Origin: Symbiodinium sp. CCMP2592
Lineage: Eukaryota; Sar; Dinophyceae; Suessiales; Symbiodiniaceae
Assembly: GCA_905221615.1 (NCBI GenBank)
Contig: CAJNDT010001013.1
Location: 372,001-436,000 of the forward strand
Reading direction: 5' to 3'
Length of the DNA stretch: 64,000 nt
The notes under the pieces are model-generated. The model worked only from the letters and a program-made list of their open reading frames with translations. It searched no databases and had not been told where the DNA came from. The position numbers and the translations under genes were made by a program. Positions 1-9,567 of the stretch are shown here, one piece after another; position 1 is the stretch's first letter, and each line of letters begins with the position of its first letter.

Positions 1-375
1 GTTTATGAACACTCATTGCAACAGTGACGCCGGGACCGTAGTAAATTAGCAGGAAGTAGGTTAGCGCCAACGACTTGTTGCTTGTGCTGCAAGTTAAGGT
101 AGTAAAAAAAAAGAGCCGTTTAAAGGAACCCTTATAGCACCCTTATAGTAACCCTTTAAAGGAACCCTAAAGTAGAATGACCAAGATACCTTAAACAAGA
201 TGAATGTACCATTGCTTGAAGCGTCATATGCCGTTTTTATAGGTACATTGGTTACTCTTGCTACACCCTATATCCTAAAACCTTTGTGGTCCAAGAGCTC
301 AAATTTGCACTTAACTATGGGGTTCTCACACGGCAGTCTTATTCTAAACGTGTGAACTTTTCAACCCATGGGTAG

Positions 376-465
376 TCGGGAAGTACAAACCCGGGATGGA
401 AGGTGCGATTCTCTCCGACGCGCCGGGTGGGACGACAAGCATCTCGGGCAAGGCATCGTTTGGGG
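376..465 (+). CDS. candidate internal exon, unknown protein
   Basis: The open frame follows an AG (374-375) and ends at a GTGATG donor, with 2 nt before and 1 nt after 29 whole codons. It reads GKYKPGMEGAILSDAPGG and then TTSISGKASFG. About 72% of third positions are G or C, against about 53% in the next best frame. The single base left at the end fits the two bases that open the exon at 820, so the two can be joined in frame. No family is recognised. Confidence 0.4.
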
Positions 466-568
466 GTGATGAATCATCGAAATGTTTATAGGATAGGGTT
501 TAGGGTTTGGGGTGTTTGGGGGAGTTATACTGTAGGTTGCGAGTTCATTGTCCTAAATAGAGAGTCGA

Positions 569-772
569 GTGACTAGCATTCACGCGCTTCTGGCCCGAAC
601 TAGCAGCAATAGACTGTCGGGAGCACTTTGCTGCAGTGATGTGCGGTTAATGCGCAGGCGAATCAATCAAGAACTTGACTCTAGACATCTCTCGACTCTT
701 ATGGGAGCTAAACACCAGGATTCGGGTTTAGGGTTCATCGCCCGTCAGGCTTCGACCGCAGAGTTGCCTTGA
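569..772 (+). other. 67-codon ORF, doubtful
   Basis: This 67-codon frame lies in the gap between the two exons above. It has no recognised motif. If those exons belong to one transcript, this region is intron. It is listed only to account for the stretch. Confidence 0.1.
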
Positions 773-819
773 AACATCCGAATTAAAACCGGATGGAGAC
801 ACATAACCGGCTCCTGCAG

Positions 820-880
820 TGGTTCTCAAGTGGCGGTTCGTCGAGGGCTTCGACTGGCATGTTGTGATACTGTTCTTCAG
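820..880 (+). CDS. candidate internal exon with a hydrophobic C-terminal stretch
   Basis: The exon sits between a CTCCTGCAG acceptor and a GTAATT donor. The preferred frame gives VLKWRFVEGFDWHVVILFF, with about 79% G or C at third positions. The aromatic and hydrophobic pattern could be the start of a membrane segment. It resembles nothing I can name with confidence. Phase is compatible with the exon at 376-465; the exon that should follow it was not found. Confidence 0.45.
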
Positions 881-1081
881 GTAATTTTAGAGATTTGGAG
901 TTTAGTGTTTCTGGGTGATGGGCTTCGAGTTATAATTGTTTAGCATGGCGGCACATGCTTACACTCGGGAGCTCTCAAAGCGGCCCTAGGGAGCTATCAA
1001 AGCGGCCCAAGGGGGTGGGTAAAGGAGGAGTAACAAGGTTTTTCGATAAGAAGCATGAGAGCCGCATGATCCTGATGAGAG

Positions 1082-1183
1082 TATAGGGGCCTAAATAATT
1101 ACCAATACTATTTTAGGTGTTCCTGATTATACTTATAGTATAGTGGGCCTCAAAACCCCATTCTAATTGTTCAGGACCCTGTA
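1082..1183. mobile_element. F3 inverted-repeat element
   Basis: One end is TAGGGGCCTAAATAATTACC. The other is the inverted form with ATTCTAATTGTTCAGGACCC. Fifteen or so copies of this family are found in the window, usually 100-115 bp, with TA-rich flanks. Confidence 0.8.
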
Positions 1184-1346
1184 TTAGTCTGCTTGGTGTT
1201 ACGACTCGCAAGATTCAGCATAACAAGGTCAAGCGCCATTATGACTTAAGGCAGTGTTATTGATAGCCGAGTCATCTCAAAGCCGGTGTTCTGCTGGAGA
1301 TCGTAAGACCAGAAAGCCCTGAAATGAACCCAAACATCTACAACAC

Positions 1347-1460
1347 TATTTGGAGGTTCATGGCTAGTTATAAGCGGGGTTCAATGTCCCTTAACATGGG
1401 TTATAACTATAGCTAGCCCAGTTACAACCCCACTTGTAACTTCCCATGAACCTCCAAGTA
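1347..1460. mobile_element. F1 inverted-repeat element
   Basis: The termini are TTGGAGGTTCATGGCTAG and, inverted, CCATGAACCTCCAAGTA. The interior keeps the TTATAAGNGGGGTT/AACCCCACTT arms. At 114 bp it matches full-length copies at 2893 and 43986. Confidence 0.85.
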
Positions 1461-1501
1461 GAGAGAACGAGCGAGTATGCTATGCATGATATCCCCGCCA
1501 G

Positions 1502-1582
1502 CCCATTCCCGTATATAAGTCTACCGGATCGGAGGCTTCCGTGATGCTTCCCTCCGGCTTCGACAGACAGGACCGAACCCCG
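1502..1582 (+). CDS. candidate internal exon
   Basis: 27 codons in phase 0 lie between an AG (1500-1501) and a GTTAAG donor. The peptide starts PIPVYKSTGSEASVMLPSGF and ends DRQDRTP, with about 70% G or C at third positions. The acceptor has a poor pyrimidine tract, so the left boundary is uncertain. It lies 41 bp after the F1 element at 1347-1460. Confidence 0.4.
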
Positions 1583-1589
1583 GTTAAGG

Positions 1590-1690
1590 GCTTGGGGTTT
1601 AGGGTTTAAGGCTTAAGGCTTAGGGTTTAGGGCTTCCAGGGTTCAGGTTTACGGCGTAGGGCCTAGGGTTTAGGGTTCAGGATCAACCCC
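1590..1690. repeat. degenerate TTTAGGG run
   Basis: Interrupted GGGTTTAGGG-type units with single-base changes. This is one of many short telomere-like tracts in non-coding parts of the window. Confidence 0.7.
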
Positions 1691-1912
1691 CTCGGGCCGC
1701 TTCCCAAACCTAAGACTCTCGGCTGATTTGCAGAAGGGCTGCTGAGGTAGTTTACGGGGATCTGCAGGGCTTTGTAAGGGTTTAGGTCTACGCGGGCTTA
1801 CTTACTCCAGAATAAAATGATCTTAGACTTAGATTTGAAAACGGGCCTGGAGTGCAGGATACAGTACAAGTATATAGAGTCTAAGGTGTGTTTATTCTTG
1901 ATTTATTCCAAG

Positions 1913-1984
1913 CGCTACTTCATGTCTACAGAGACAATACTATGCTTTTCAAGCGTTTGAGGAAGTGGAAGGACTACCCTTTCG
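1913..1984 (+). CDS. candidate exon abutting an F11 element
   Basis: The acceptor is TTCTTGATTTATTCCAAG. The favoured frame reads LLHVYRDNTMLFKRLRKW and KDYPF before a GGTACT donor. The first base of the donor coincides with the start of an F11 element (GGTACNGCC...). Third-position G or C is only about 61%. Phase (2 nt in, 1 nt out) fits the exon at 2596. Confidence 0.35.
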
Positions 1985-2115
1985 GTACTGCCACCACTCA
2001 GTAACAGTTGAATAATATGCTAAAACTATTAGGCCCTTAACAATAGCCTTAGTATAGACTACTCGTATTATAGATAAATTAGGCCCTTAATTCATAGCAG
2101 CCCCGTTATAGACTA
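1985..2115. mobile_element. F11 inverted-repeat element, decayed right end
   Basis: The left end GGTACTGCCACCACTCAG, followed by AGTTGAATAATAT, matches the intact copy at 37461-37601. The right arm is only partly recognisable. It starts exactly at the possible splice donor of the preceding exon. Confidence 0.65.
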
Positions 2116-2516
2116 CGGAAAAAATAATGAACCCAGGGACCCCAAGCCTTCAACCCTAAACTCTCCCTGGACCCGAAAAAGTGATCAGAAAAATTGACTT
2201 TTATCGGTATCGGGCCATTGTTTTACCAATTTTTGAGGGTCTAGAAAAATGGACGTGTATAGGTCGTGGGCCATTCTTTTACCTACGTTTCGGGGGTTTA
2301 GGAAAGCCTTAAACCCTCAATTAGGCCGACACCTCAAACACCAGTCCTTAAACCCTAAACCTTACGTTCCGTAGCTTCCTAACTCCTACACCTCATCAAT
2401 CAGTCGCCAGTCAAGGCCCAGCAAAAAACAACCCTGACAGCTCCGGGGAAGCTTTACTGTAGCACAGTATGTAGCACATGGGTTACAAGACGAAGAGCTC
2501 CAATTTGGGCACACAC

Positions 2517-2554
2517 ACATATATATATATATACATACATACATACATATTTGT
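2517..2554. repeat. AT/ATAC microsatellite
   Basis: Alternating AT followed by ATAC units. Confidence 0.9.
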
Positions 2555-2595
2555 ACATGCATACGCATAAATTTCGTTTGTTTTTGTGTTCTCAG

Positions 2596-2699
2596 CGTGC
2601 GAGGATGTAGCTTTTTCAGACGAGTGCTGTCTACGTCAGACGAGGGCCTGGCAGCAGAAAGCTGCGTTTTCCTTGTGTTACAGAGCCTCGGAAGAATAT
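2596..2699 (+). CDS. candidate exon with strong splice sites, frame uncertain
   Basis: The left side is a T-rich tract ending TTCTCAG and the right side is a GTAAGT donor, both near-ideal. Two frames are open with equal third-position G or C (about 50%). One reads CEDVAFSDECCLRQTRAW, the other SFFRRVLSTSDEGLAAESC. The first frame is in phase with the possible exons at 1913 and 2773. The exon itself is more secure than its frame. Confidence 0.45.
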
Positions 2700-2892
2700 G
2701 TAAGTTACAATATTTTTTGTAGGCTTTGGAAACCCCCGTAGCGGTCCTGAATTCTGAACCCTGTATCTCTAGCTTTGCTGCCCCAACCCGGCTGGATTTG
2801 GAGACTTAGGGGTAACCTAACCTAAACCACCCCCTAAACCCTCAACCCCTAACCCTGAATCATATGGAATCTTAAGTTAATGTGCAGTAAGA

Positions 2893-3006
2893 TACTTGGA
2901 GGTTCATGAGTAGTTATAAATGGAGCCAGAAGTCACCTAATATGGATTGTAACTATAGCTACCTTACTTATAACCACACTCATAACTACCCATAAACCTC
3001 CAAGTA
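2893..3006. mobile_element. F1 inverted-repeat element
   Basis: TACTTGGAGGTTCATGAG on the left and CATAAACCTCCAAGTA on the right, 114 bp. The CAG immediately after it (3007-3009) can serve as acceptor for the ORF that follows. Confidence 0.85.
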
Positions 3007-3009
3007 CAG

Positions 3010-3126
3010 AAAGACAGGTCTCAGAGGAGCTGGGGCTTGGCGATCTTTGCCACAAAGTCTCGTCAAGGAGACATGCAGGCACCGGCCATTGAGAGCCATC
3101 CGAAGCCTAAAAGCAGGATCGACTGA
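3010..3126 (+). CDS. possible last exon, frame uncertain
   Basis: It starts at the AG just outside the F1 element at 2893. In phase 0 it reads KDRSQRSWGLAIFATKSRQG and onward to a TGA at 3124-3126, with 63% G or C at third positions. A second frame ends in TGA near 3090, and a third stays open to 3298 (83 codons from an internal ATG). All three look protein-like, so the call is weak. Confidence 0.3.
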   Translation, partial: KDRSQRSWGLAIFATKSRQGDMQAPAIESHPKPKSRID

Positions 3127-3490
3127 AGAGCGACAGTTACTTGTAGTGTCTTTCATTTACCGCGCCATCCGTATTGAACCTCGTAGAGACGGACTTTCTC
3201 GATCTCAGCGTACGCACACACGGATTGCACATGCGCGTCGGGACGCGGAGAAAGACTTGTATGCGTCAGCACCCACACACACAGAGACAGACTCATAGAT
3301 TGGCAGCTTCATTTCGGTTTCAGCATTTCGCCTTTTCGGATTTATGCCGGGATCGAGCTCATACGGCCCTGGACCCAAGCTGAGGTGTCAAAGTTCACAG
3401 CGCAATGTCGAAAATCAAGACCCTGCGCCCTCATTCAATCGTCAGGTCCAAGCTCACGAAATGTTGAGTTTTGAAGCAATGACTTTCCCG

Positions 3491-3570
3491 TAGGCTCCAT
3501 CGTAGTTACTTTTGGGGCTTCATATTTAGAACCCTATCAGGTAATCCCAAAATGGAACTACTATGGAGGT
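3491..3570. mobile_element. F4 inverted-repeat element
   Basis: TAGGCTCCATCGTAGTTAC on the left pairs with GGAACTACTATGGAGGT on the right. The interior has the family string GGTAATCCCAAAA. Confidence 0.8.
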
Positions 3571-3633
3571 CAGGGTCTTCATATCCGGACCCATAAAGAT
3601 GTGTCATGTATCTTGCATACATAGTTTCGTGTG

Positions 3634-3684
3634 TGTATATATATATACATATACATATATATATATATATATATATGTATATGC

Positions 3685-3727
<43 letters not shown>

Positions 3728-3830
3728 ACACACATATATATATATATATATATACACATCTAGATGTAGAATTGATATAGACGTATGTAGCCACGTACGT
3801 ATGTGTGTGTGTGTGTATGTCCGTATGTAT
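3634..3830. repeat. AT/GT microsatellite block
   Basis: Long (AT)n with ATGT and GTGT interruptions. Several apparent Ile/Tyr-rich ORFs on both strands are products of this repeat. Confidence 0.9.
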
Positions 3831-3980
3831 GTGAAAGTATTTATTCACTTACCCATGTACTCAAAGTATTGCAACCACGGGATCCTACACATCCCAACCG
3901 TCTTTGAGCATAGCGACCTCAGAGAGCCCCACAGCTTTCATTACCTAAGGCGCTGTGCCCGGAGCGTCACTAAACCCTAG

Positions 3981-4040
3981 AGCCCGAGAACTCATTTCGA
4001 CGGCGCTAGCTGAGCCGGGTTGCGATTATTGGTCTTCGTG
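3981..4040 (+). CDS. weak candidate exon
   Basis: 19 codons (ARELISTALAEPGCDYWSS) lie between CCCTAG and a GTATGT donor. Third-position bias is weak (11 of 19). Confidence 0.25.
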
Positions 4041-4047
4041 GTATGTA

Positions 4048-4050
4048 TAC

Positions 4051-4088
<38 letters not shown>

Positions 4089-4135
4089 GTATGTATACCT
4101 GCATACATACATACATTCATACATGTATACATGCA
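4048..4135. repeat. AT then ATGT/ATAC microsatellite
   Basis: About 13 AT units followed by ATGT and ATAC units, starting directly after the donor of the weak exon at 3981. Confidence 0.9.
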
Positions 4136-4347
4136 TATCGAAACAGATACCTATATATTCAGACATTGCTATGAGCACTGTGGGTTTTCAGCTTCCAGCG
4201 AAAGCCCCAATGCACTCAACCCTATCCCCTCGAACAAACAGCCCACAAGCCTCCAAACGCCCACAAGCACCCTGAACCCCCAAACCCAAAATCCTTGAAG
4301 CCCAAAGATTTCGAGCCCTGAAGCCCTCTGCTTTCCTGTTCCCGGAG

Positions 4348-4410
4348 GCTCAGCCCACAACCTCAAGCCGTGGCAGCCTAGTGTAGACCTGGGACTGCAA
4401 GCCATGTCCC
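4348..4410 (+). CDS. candidate exon
   Basis: The acceptor is CTTTCCTGTTCCCGGAG and the donor GTAGTAAG. It reads SAHNLKPWQPSVDLGLQAMS with 70% G or C at third positions. The frame stays open through the donor to a TAA at 4467, so it could be a terminal exon instead. Confidence 0.4.
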
Positions 4411-4825
4411 GTAGTAAGGAGTACAAGAGCGATCTTAATGTTAAGCCCTTTACAGGGGAGGTTCATTAACCAGGGGCATACAGGAATCAGACCTTTCGCC
4501 TGAGCACCCTGCCGCAAGTAACGGCGAGAAAGTTGGATCCTATGCCAGTAACATAAGGCTTGCGGGGTTGGCAGGACTGGTCATCCTTAAACCGTGTTCC
4601 GCCTTTCTTGAGTTTACGCTACGTGCAATCCTCAAAACCTTCTAAACTCCTGAAACCTTGCCTGGTTGACCCTGATTCCATCAAAACACCAACAACTCCC
4701 TCAAGCCTGAACCCTTCAAGCGTTTGGTGTTTAGGTGGATTTAGGGCAAAGACTCTAAACCCGAAACCCTGACCCCTCTACCCTTAAATCTTAAACCCCT
4801 CAACCGAGAGCCGGAAGCCTTAAAG

Positions 4826-4899
4826 AACCGGAAGGCTCGGATATGCCCGGCGCCCTGCCTTCGCCGCGGCAGAGTCTGGACGGGGACAGCAGAGGCAGG
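4826..4899 (+). CDS. candidate exon in a GC-rich island
   Basis: The island is about 70% GC between heptamer runs. The best frame (about 80% G or C at third positions) reads PEGSDMPGALPSPRQSLDGD and SRGR before a GTTCAG donor. The ATG at 4843 could instead be a start codon. A second frame is open with weaker bias. Confidence 0.4.
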
Positions 4900-4960
4900 G
4901 TTCAGGGGTTCAAATTCGCTGCTGTGGAAATATATGGGGCAAACCCCGAACCCCGAATCC

Positions 4961-5073
4961 CTAAACCCTAATCCCTAAACCCTAAACCCTAATCCCTAAA
5001 CCCTAAACCCTAAACCCTAAACCCTAATCCCTAAACCCTAAACCCTAAACCCTAAACCCTAAACCCTAAACCC
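4961..5073 (-). repeat. near-perfect CCCTAAA array
   Basis: About 15 consecutive CCCTAAA or CCCTAAT units, C-rich strand on top. This is the cleanest interstitial telomere-type array in the window. Confidence 0.95.
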
Positions 5074-5112
5074 TGACCAGCCCTAGATCCCCCAAATTGC
5101 TAGGGTTTATAG

Positions 5113-5227
5113 CCTAGGACCCAGAGTAGGCCCTTATTCCCTTTTTGGGGGGTTCAGGTTCCTTTATAAGCCCCTTTAAACCAAAAAGGGCACCCTTTTT
5201 ATGCCTAGGTCACTCTTGGGTCTAGTA
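5113..5227. mobile_element. F8 inverted-repeat element
   Basis: TAGGACCCAGAGTAGGCCC on the left pairs with ACTCTTGGGTCTAGTA on the right. A second inner pair, CCCTTTTTGGG/CCAAAAAGGGCACCC, is shared with copies at 20605 and 38254. Confidence 0.85.
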
Positions 5228-5968
5228 GCGTCTAGGGTGTAGGACCCGAAGCCAATCCCCTACCAGCCCGAAACCCTGAGGCTGCAACCTTCAAGCTATA
5301 CTGATTCCGGATAGTACCTCCATCTTCAGTTCAAGAGCCCATGTGGTACCCTTAAAACAACCCTGTTCAAATAATTAAGGTCCCTTTTCCAAAACCCGCG
5401 AAAGCAGCTTGTTTGAAGCCTTATGCAACCCTAACAAAGCCCTAGTTCAATTAAGGAGCATTCAAAACCAGTTTCAACGAAGGCCCCTTGTGGTAAAGGG
5501 CCTAAATCCTAAACTCTAAAATGCTGAGCCTTGTAATCCCGAAAACTTCAAGCCCGAAAAATCCTAAACCCAAAAACCCTAACAGCTCTAAACCCAAATC
5601 CTAGAGGCCCTGATCCCGAGCCTGCGACCCTCAGGTAGCTTCCGTCTTGAGCGACTAAGCGGTCGTCGCACAACGCTGGTGACCCTCGGATTCGCATGGA
5701 GGATTTGGGGTTTACCGTTTAGGGCCGCTTACGGCTTAGGGTTTAGTGTGCCAGTTTAGGCTTTAGAGTTTAGAGTTCGCGTTTAGAGTTAAGAGTTTAG
5801 GGTTTTGCATAGAGGGTACTGGTTAAGGGTACTCACGAGGATGCCTGAAGGGTATTGTCAGGGTATGTTTAAGGCCGTTACAGGGTTCAGGGAGCTACAG
5901 AGGTGATTTAAGAGTTCGGGTTTGATGTTTTAAGTTCAGGGTTTTGGCTTTCGGTTTCATCAGCGTTT

Positions 5969-6247
5969 ATGCCTCAGCGGGAAAAGAACACAAGGATCCC
6001 GTGTTTGTGTCAGTATAGATGCCCAGGGTTTATGTGGTCATCTGCTCCCCAATCGTTCCAGGATGAACTAGACTTCGGGCTTCAGAAGCGCTCCAAGCTT
6101 CTAGAGGGTCTTCGGTGCAGGTCAGCTTCTCGGCTTAGCGTTTCGATTTCGGGTGAATCTGTGTTCCAAGTGGTAGTGCGAGGTCAAGACAATTCCTTCC
6201 TGGCTAGATGTGGGGAGGTGCGGGACAGTCTGCTTTGTCGGGGTTAG
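5969..6247 (+). CDS. 92-codon ORF, possible exon
   Basis: This ORF is of ordinary composition and not microsatellite-derived, beginning MPQREKNTRIPCLCQYRC and ending SLLCRG. It has no recognised domain. The T-rich TTCATCAG just upstream could be an acceptor. Its length is only modestly above chance. Confidence 0.3.
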   Translation: MPQREKNTRIPCLCQYRCPGFMWSSAPQSFQDELDFGLQKRSKLLEGLRCRSASRLSVSISGESVFQVVVRGQDNSFLARCGEVRDSLLCRG

Positions 6248-6287
6248 CAGGGTGGCTTTATTCGGGGACTGAAACGGTTACTGTCTG

Positions 6288-6735
6288 CTACTTCAAGCTT
6301 ACCCTGCTTGAGCAACCGTTGCAGGTGCGTGCTGCGCTCAACACTGCCCATACCACCGTCCTGGCAAGAAAAGACGACGAGAAAGAGTAGAACGAAGATG
6401 CAAGGAAGTGGGCGAGCACATAAGCAGCAGCTGTCAGAACCGCGGCTGTTCCAATGGCCATGACGACGATTTCTATCATCAGCATCGTGTCAGGCAAAGA
6501 TGAAGTTAAGCATGCCTTGACTATCCTCCTCATGGTCGTTGCCTCAACATCTTCGTCACAGTCATCAGCATCATCGTTGTCGTCCCGCTGCAGGTTGGCG
6601 ATGCATGCAACCAACACCCCTGCGCCCTGTGTCACACGCGCAGACACACATCCCAGGAACTTGGACGACATTCCCGAGCTGGCACCCCAGGATGTCATTC
6701 CGAAAGTCAGGGTTCCGGGCATTTTGAAGCTCTGA
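6288..6735. other. overlapping ORFs on both strands over a CAT/GAT-rich tract
   Basis: A 144-codon minus-strand ORF contains a 20-residue hydrophobic run (IEIVVMAIGTAAVLTAAAYV). A 93-codon plus-strand ORF lies opposite it. Both are fed by degenerate CATCAT/GACGAT triplets, which keep all frames open. I do not call a gene. Confidence 0.25.
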
Positions 6736-7314
6736 GGGTTGAGGGAGTTGCAGGAGTGTAGTCGCGGAGCTCAAGTGCGAGTTAATTGATCCAATGTTTG
6801 TTATCTTGATTCCGGGTTACTCTTGACTTCAGAAATTACATTGACCGCATCGTCTCGTAACCTGGCATAAGGAGAGTCAGCCGCCTCTTCCTCCTGCCTC
6901 CAACAATGTGTCATCAGCGTCATCGTATCCACCATCACCTCATCATCGTCATCGCCACTTTCTGTGCGATATTTTGCCTACACTCAGTGAGCCCCAACAG
7001 GCCGTTGCAACTCAAGCTTGAGGCAGATGCTGTTGCAGCCTGAAAGGGCTTTGGGATGTAGGGCTTCAGCCCTCAACCCTACGCGACCATCAAGGAAGTA
7101 CTGCTTAGACCCTCAAATTAGGATCCTACTCTGCAGGTTAGGGTTCCGCTTGTTGCTTTTGATGGATATTGGGGGTTTAGGGTTTAGAGGCTCGGCGTTT
7201 AGGGGGAACTTGGGGAGTGAGTATTTGCTCTTCTGCACATGACTTGCATCTCTCTAATACAGGTCATGGCCGTGAAGCCTTGACCCAGCCCTAAACCCTA
7301 CCTTGAGGCGAGCA

Positions 7315-7410
7315 ATCCTTTTTAGGATTGTTAGGTTTCCGCACTATGGTTTCCAGTTATATCTATCTATATCTATCTATATTTCCTTGAAAAGGTAGGT
7401 TTGTGGGCCA
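7315..7410. mobile_element. F14 inverted-repeat element, diverged
   Basis: The right end CCTTGAAAAGGTAGGTTTG matches the F14 consensus seen at 30973 and 63739. The left arm is eroded and the middle holds four ATCT units. Confidence 0.5.
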
Positions 7411-7452
7411 CAGGTATCCTAACATTTTACCCTTAGCCCTCGAAAACCCAAG

Positions 7453-7524
7453 CTGAGGGCGATGGCACACTTGCAAGATGCGGCAAGCGATGTGTCCTCT
7501 CCCTCCGGACGAGGCCTTGGAAAG
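7453..7524 (+). CDS. candidate exon
   Basis: 24 codons in phase 0 lie between CCCAAG and a GTTTTG donor: LRAMAHLQDAASDVSSPSGR and GLGK. Composition is ordinary and 15 of 24 third positions are G or C. Heptamer-like runs follow directly. Confidence 0.4.
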
Positions 7525-8120
7525 GTTTTGGGGTTAAGGGTTTAGTGTTCAGGGTTTAGGACATAGGGTTCAGGGCTTAAAGTTTAGGATTTGGTGCTTA
7601 GTGTTGAGGGTTTAGGGTTTGGTGATTAGGGAGTAGTGCTTAGGGTTTAGGTTTTAGAGTTAATATAGGGTCCTTGTAATGAATGGAATAGGCCCCCCTG
7701 GCGCGTTTTTTAAACGGTTACTATATTGGTCCTATAACATGGTGGATCTACTTAAGACTAAGAAAAGGGCTTTGGCTGTATATTCTGGCATAGTTATATT
7801 AAGGAACCTTAGGGAATAGTCAGGGTACTTCTTTCGGCTTCGAAAGTGTTGTTCGCTTACGGTCAAGTGTGAATGGTTCTCCTTGAAAAGTCGATGGTCG
7901 CCCTGGCCCTGAACCCCAGGCGGGCTGAATGCAAGTGTGTTTGATTTGATGTTTGGACCTGATCTTCTGACACGTTTTGTTATACTAGGGCAGTTTTGCT
8001 GCCGAGAAGCGTCGACTCATGCTAGGCCTTCGGGCTTCATGTCACCTTGGAATTGGAGCTTCAGAATCTTCGGATGCATCTTGTCTGCAGCTCTTTGAAG
8101 CAAATTCCGAGATGTTAAAA

Positions 8121-8223
8121 TGGGAGTTTCCGAAAATAGGGGACCCCAATATAGTACCTTAAATAGTAGGATCCTGATTATAGGGACCCTTAAATAAGGT
8201 ACCCCTAATTTTCGGAAGCTCCC
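8121..8223. mobile_element. F2 inverted-repeat element
   Basis: TGGGAGTTTCCGAAAATAGG on the left and ATTTTCGGAAGCTCCCA on the right, 103 bp. The interior reads GTACCNTAAATAGTAGGATCC as in the other F2 copies. Confidence 0.9.
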
Positions 8224-8576
8224 AAATCCTGAAGCCTTGAAGTCGAAGCAAACCGAAGCTTGAAGCCCCGAAACCCTGGAAGACTGCGCCCTAAGCCCTG
8301 GTCTTTTGCAGTTTATGGCAGGGCAGAATGATATCATCTGCCCTCCTGAAAATAGAACTGATCTACCACTGGGCCTTCAAGGGTTGAAGCCCTCCTCTTT
8401 TGAATTAGGGCTTGCAGGCTAGAGGTTGGGGCTAGGGGTGGCTTCGGCTTTACATGCCTTCCTTTTCAGGGTCTGGGGCACTTCATCCGACATGAACTGC
8501 AGCCCTCGTTCCTTGACCTTGACAGGCCTTATTCTCTCAACCCCAGATCTCCGAAACGAACGTCTTCATCGCAATA

Positions 8577-8678
8577 CCACTTAATTCAGGAACATACCTT
8601 AAAATTATAGAAGCCTTAATCTTATGGTTTGAGGTATATTCCTTAATTTAGGGGTGCTGGGTTCTCTGGGCCTAAACC
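8577..8678. mobile_element. F13 inverted-repeat element, diverged
   Basis: The right half (ATATTCCTTAATTTAGGGG, then GGTTCTCTGGG) matches the F13 copy at 51438-51557. The left half keeps AATTCAGGAACATACC. Confidence 0.55.
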
Positions 8679-8695
8679 CTAAACCAACTTCCGAG

Positions 8696-8749
8696 CTCGA
8701 GCAGGCGATGAGGGGCAGGATGAAGTTGTACCGGAAGCTGGGCTCTGGA
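8696..8749 (+). CDS. exon with strong codon bias
   Basis: 18 codons (LEQAMRGRMKLYRKLGSG) lie between CTTCCGAG and a GTGCCC donor. Including the two preceding codons, 18 of 20 third positions are G or C, among the strongest biases in the window. The basic, amphipathic sequence is not assigned to a family. It follows the F13 element by about 18 bp. Confidence 0.5.
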
Positions 8750-8775
8750 GTGCCCTACTTTTTTACCATTTTTTT

Positions 8776-8932
8776 GGGGGCGACCTGCTCCTTAAGGGGA
8801 ACCGCAAAATAACATGTTATACTTTTTTATGGACCTGCTACTTAAAGGGAACTGCTAAATATCAGTCTGTACTGTTTTGGGGACCTGTCACTTAAAGTCT
8901 TTAAGGGAACCTGTAAATAGAAATTTATACTG
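8776..8932. repeat. three-unit tandem repeat of about 55-60 bp
   Basis: The unit GACCTGCTNCTTAANGGGAA, followed by an AAATA and TACTGTTTT stretch, occurs three times with growing divergence. Confidence 0.75.
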
Positions 8933-9072
8933 TTTTCTCTCTGGCTACTGCAAAGCCCAGGAAGTGTCCTTCGTCCACCTCTGTGTGCAGGTCCGGTCTT
9001 GAAGGGGATGTTGTAGGGTTCAGGGTTTAGGGTTAGAGGTTTAGAGTTTAGGGGTTTAGGGTTCAGGGTTTA

Positions 9073-9168
9073 CCTGAACCCCCCAAAACACTACCTTTTA
9101 AGGACTTTTTTAAAGAAATTATCGTAGGGAACCCTTAAAACATAGGTTATTTTGGTTCCAGGCTGGGT
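9073..9168. mobile_element. F14-like inverted-repeat element
   Basis: CCCCCCAAAACACTACC on the left pairs loosely with CATAGGTTATTTTGG on the right. It is a diverged member related to 20344 and 56271. Confidence 0.5.
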
Positions 9169-9463
9169 TTAGAGGTTCGGGCTTTAGGGTTTAGGGGAGT
9201 CAGAGGTAAGTTGCGCAATGTTTCGGGGTATGAATAAAGTAACTATAATAGTTAGTCATCACTATATGTACATCCTAAAATTTTAAAACCATGTTCTAAC
9301 TATCTAGGCCCCTGTACCAACGATCAGTGTTTCGATTTTGGGAGTTAGGGAGTTGGGATTTGTGGTTCTTGAATGATCGGAAATGTGTCGTCTAGTTATT
9401 CCAGTCTACAACCTCGCAATCAGGCCATGACTCGAGTATAGGTTGAGGGTTTTAGGGTTTATG

Positions 9464-9567
9464 TGGGAATTTCCGAAAATTAGGGGTACCTTGTTTGGGG
9501 GTCTTTATAATAGGGATCCTACTATTTAGGGTGCCACATTAGGGTCCCCTATTTTCGGAAACTCCCA
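9464..9567. mobile_element. F2 inverted-repeat element, reverse orientation
   Basis: TGGGAATTTCCGAAAATTAG on the left, TATTTTCGGAAACTCCCA on the right. Its last bases run into an ATG (CTCCCATG) that opens the next ORF. Confidence 0.9.

Noticed and set aside
1010-1065. GGGTAAAGGAGGAGTAACAAGG resembling the 3-prime end of small-subunit rRNA
   Set aside because: Only about 15 bases resemble it and the preceding helix 45 and decoding-site sequences are absent.
2161-2300. Repeated CGGGCCATTNTTTTACC motif as an exon
   Set aside because: Two imperfect copies about 70 bp apart indicate a small tandem duplication; no frame shows codon bias.
3579-3848. Ile/Tyr-rich ORFs on both strands that could be membrane proteins
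   Set aside because: They derive from AT and GTAT microsatellites.
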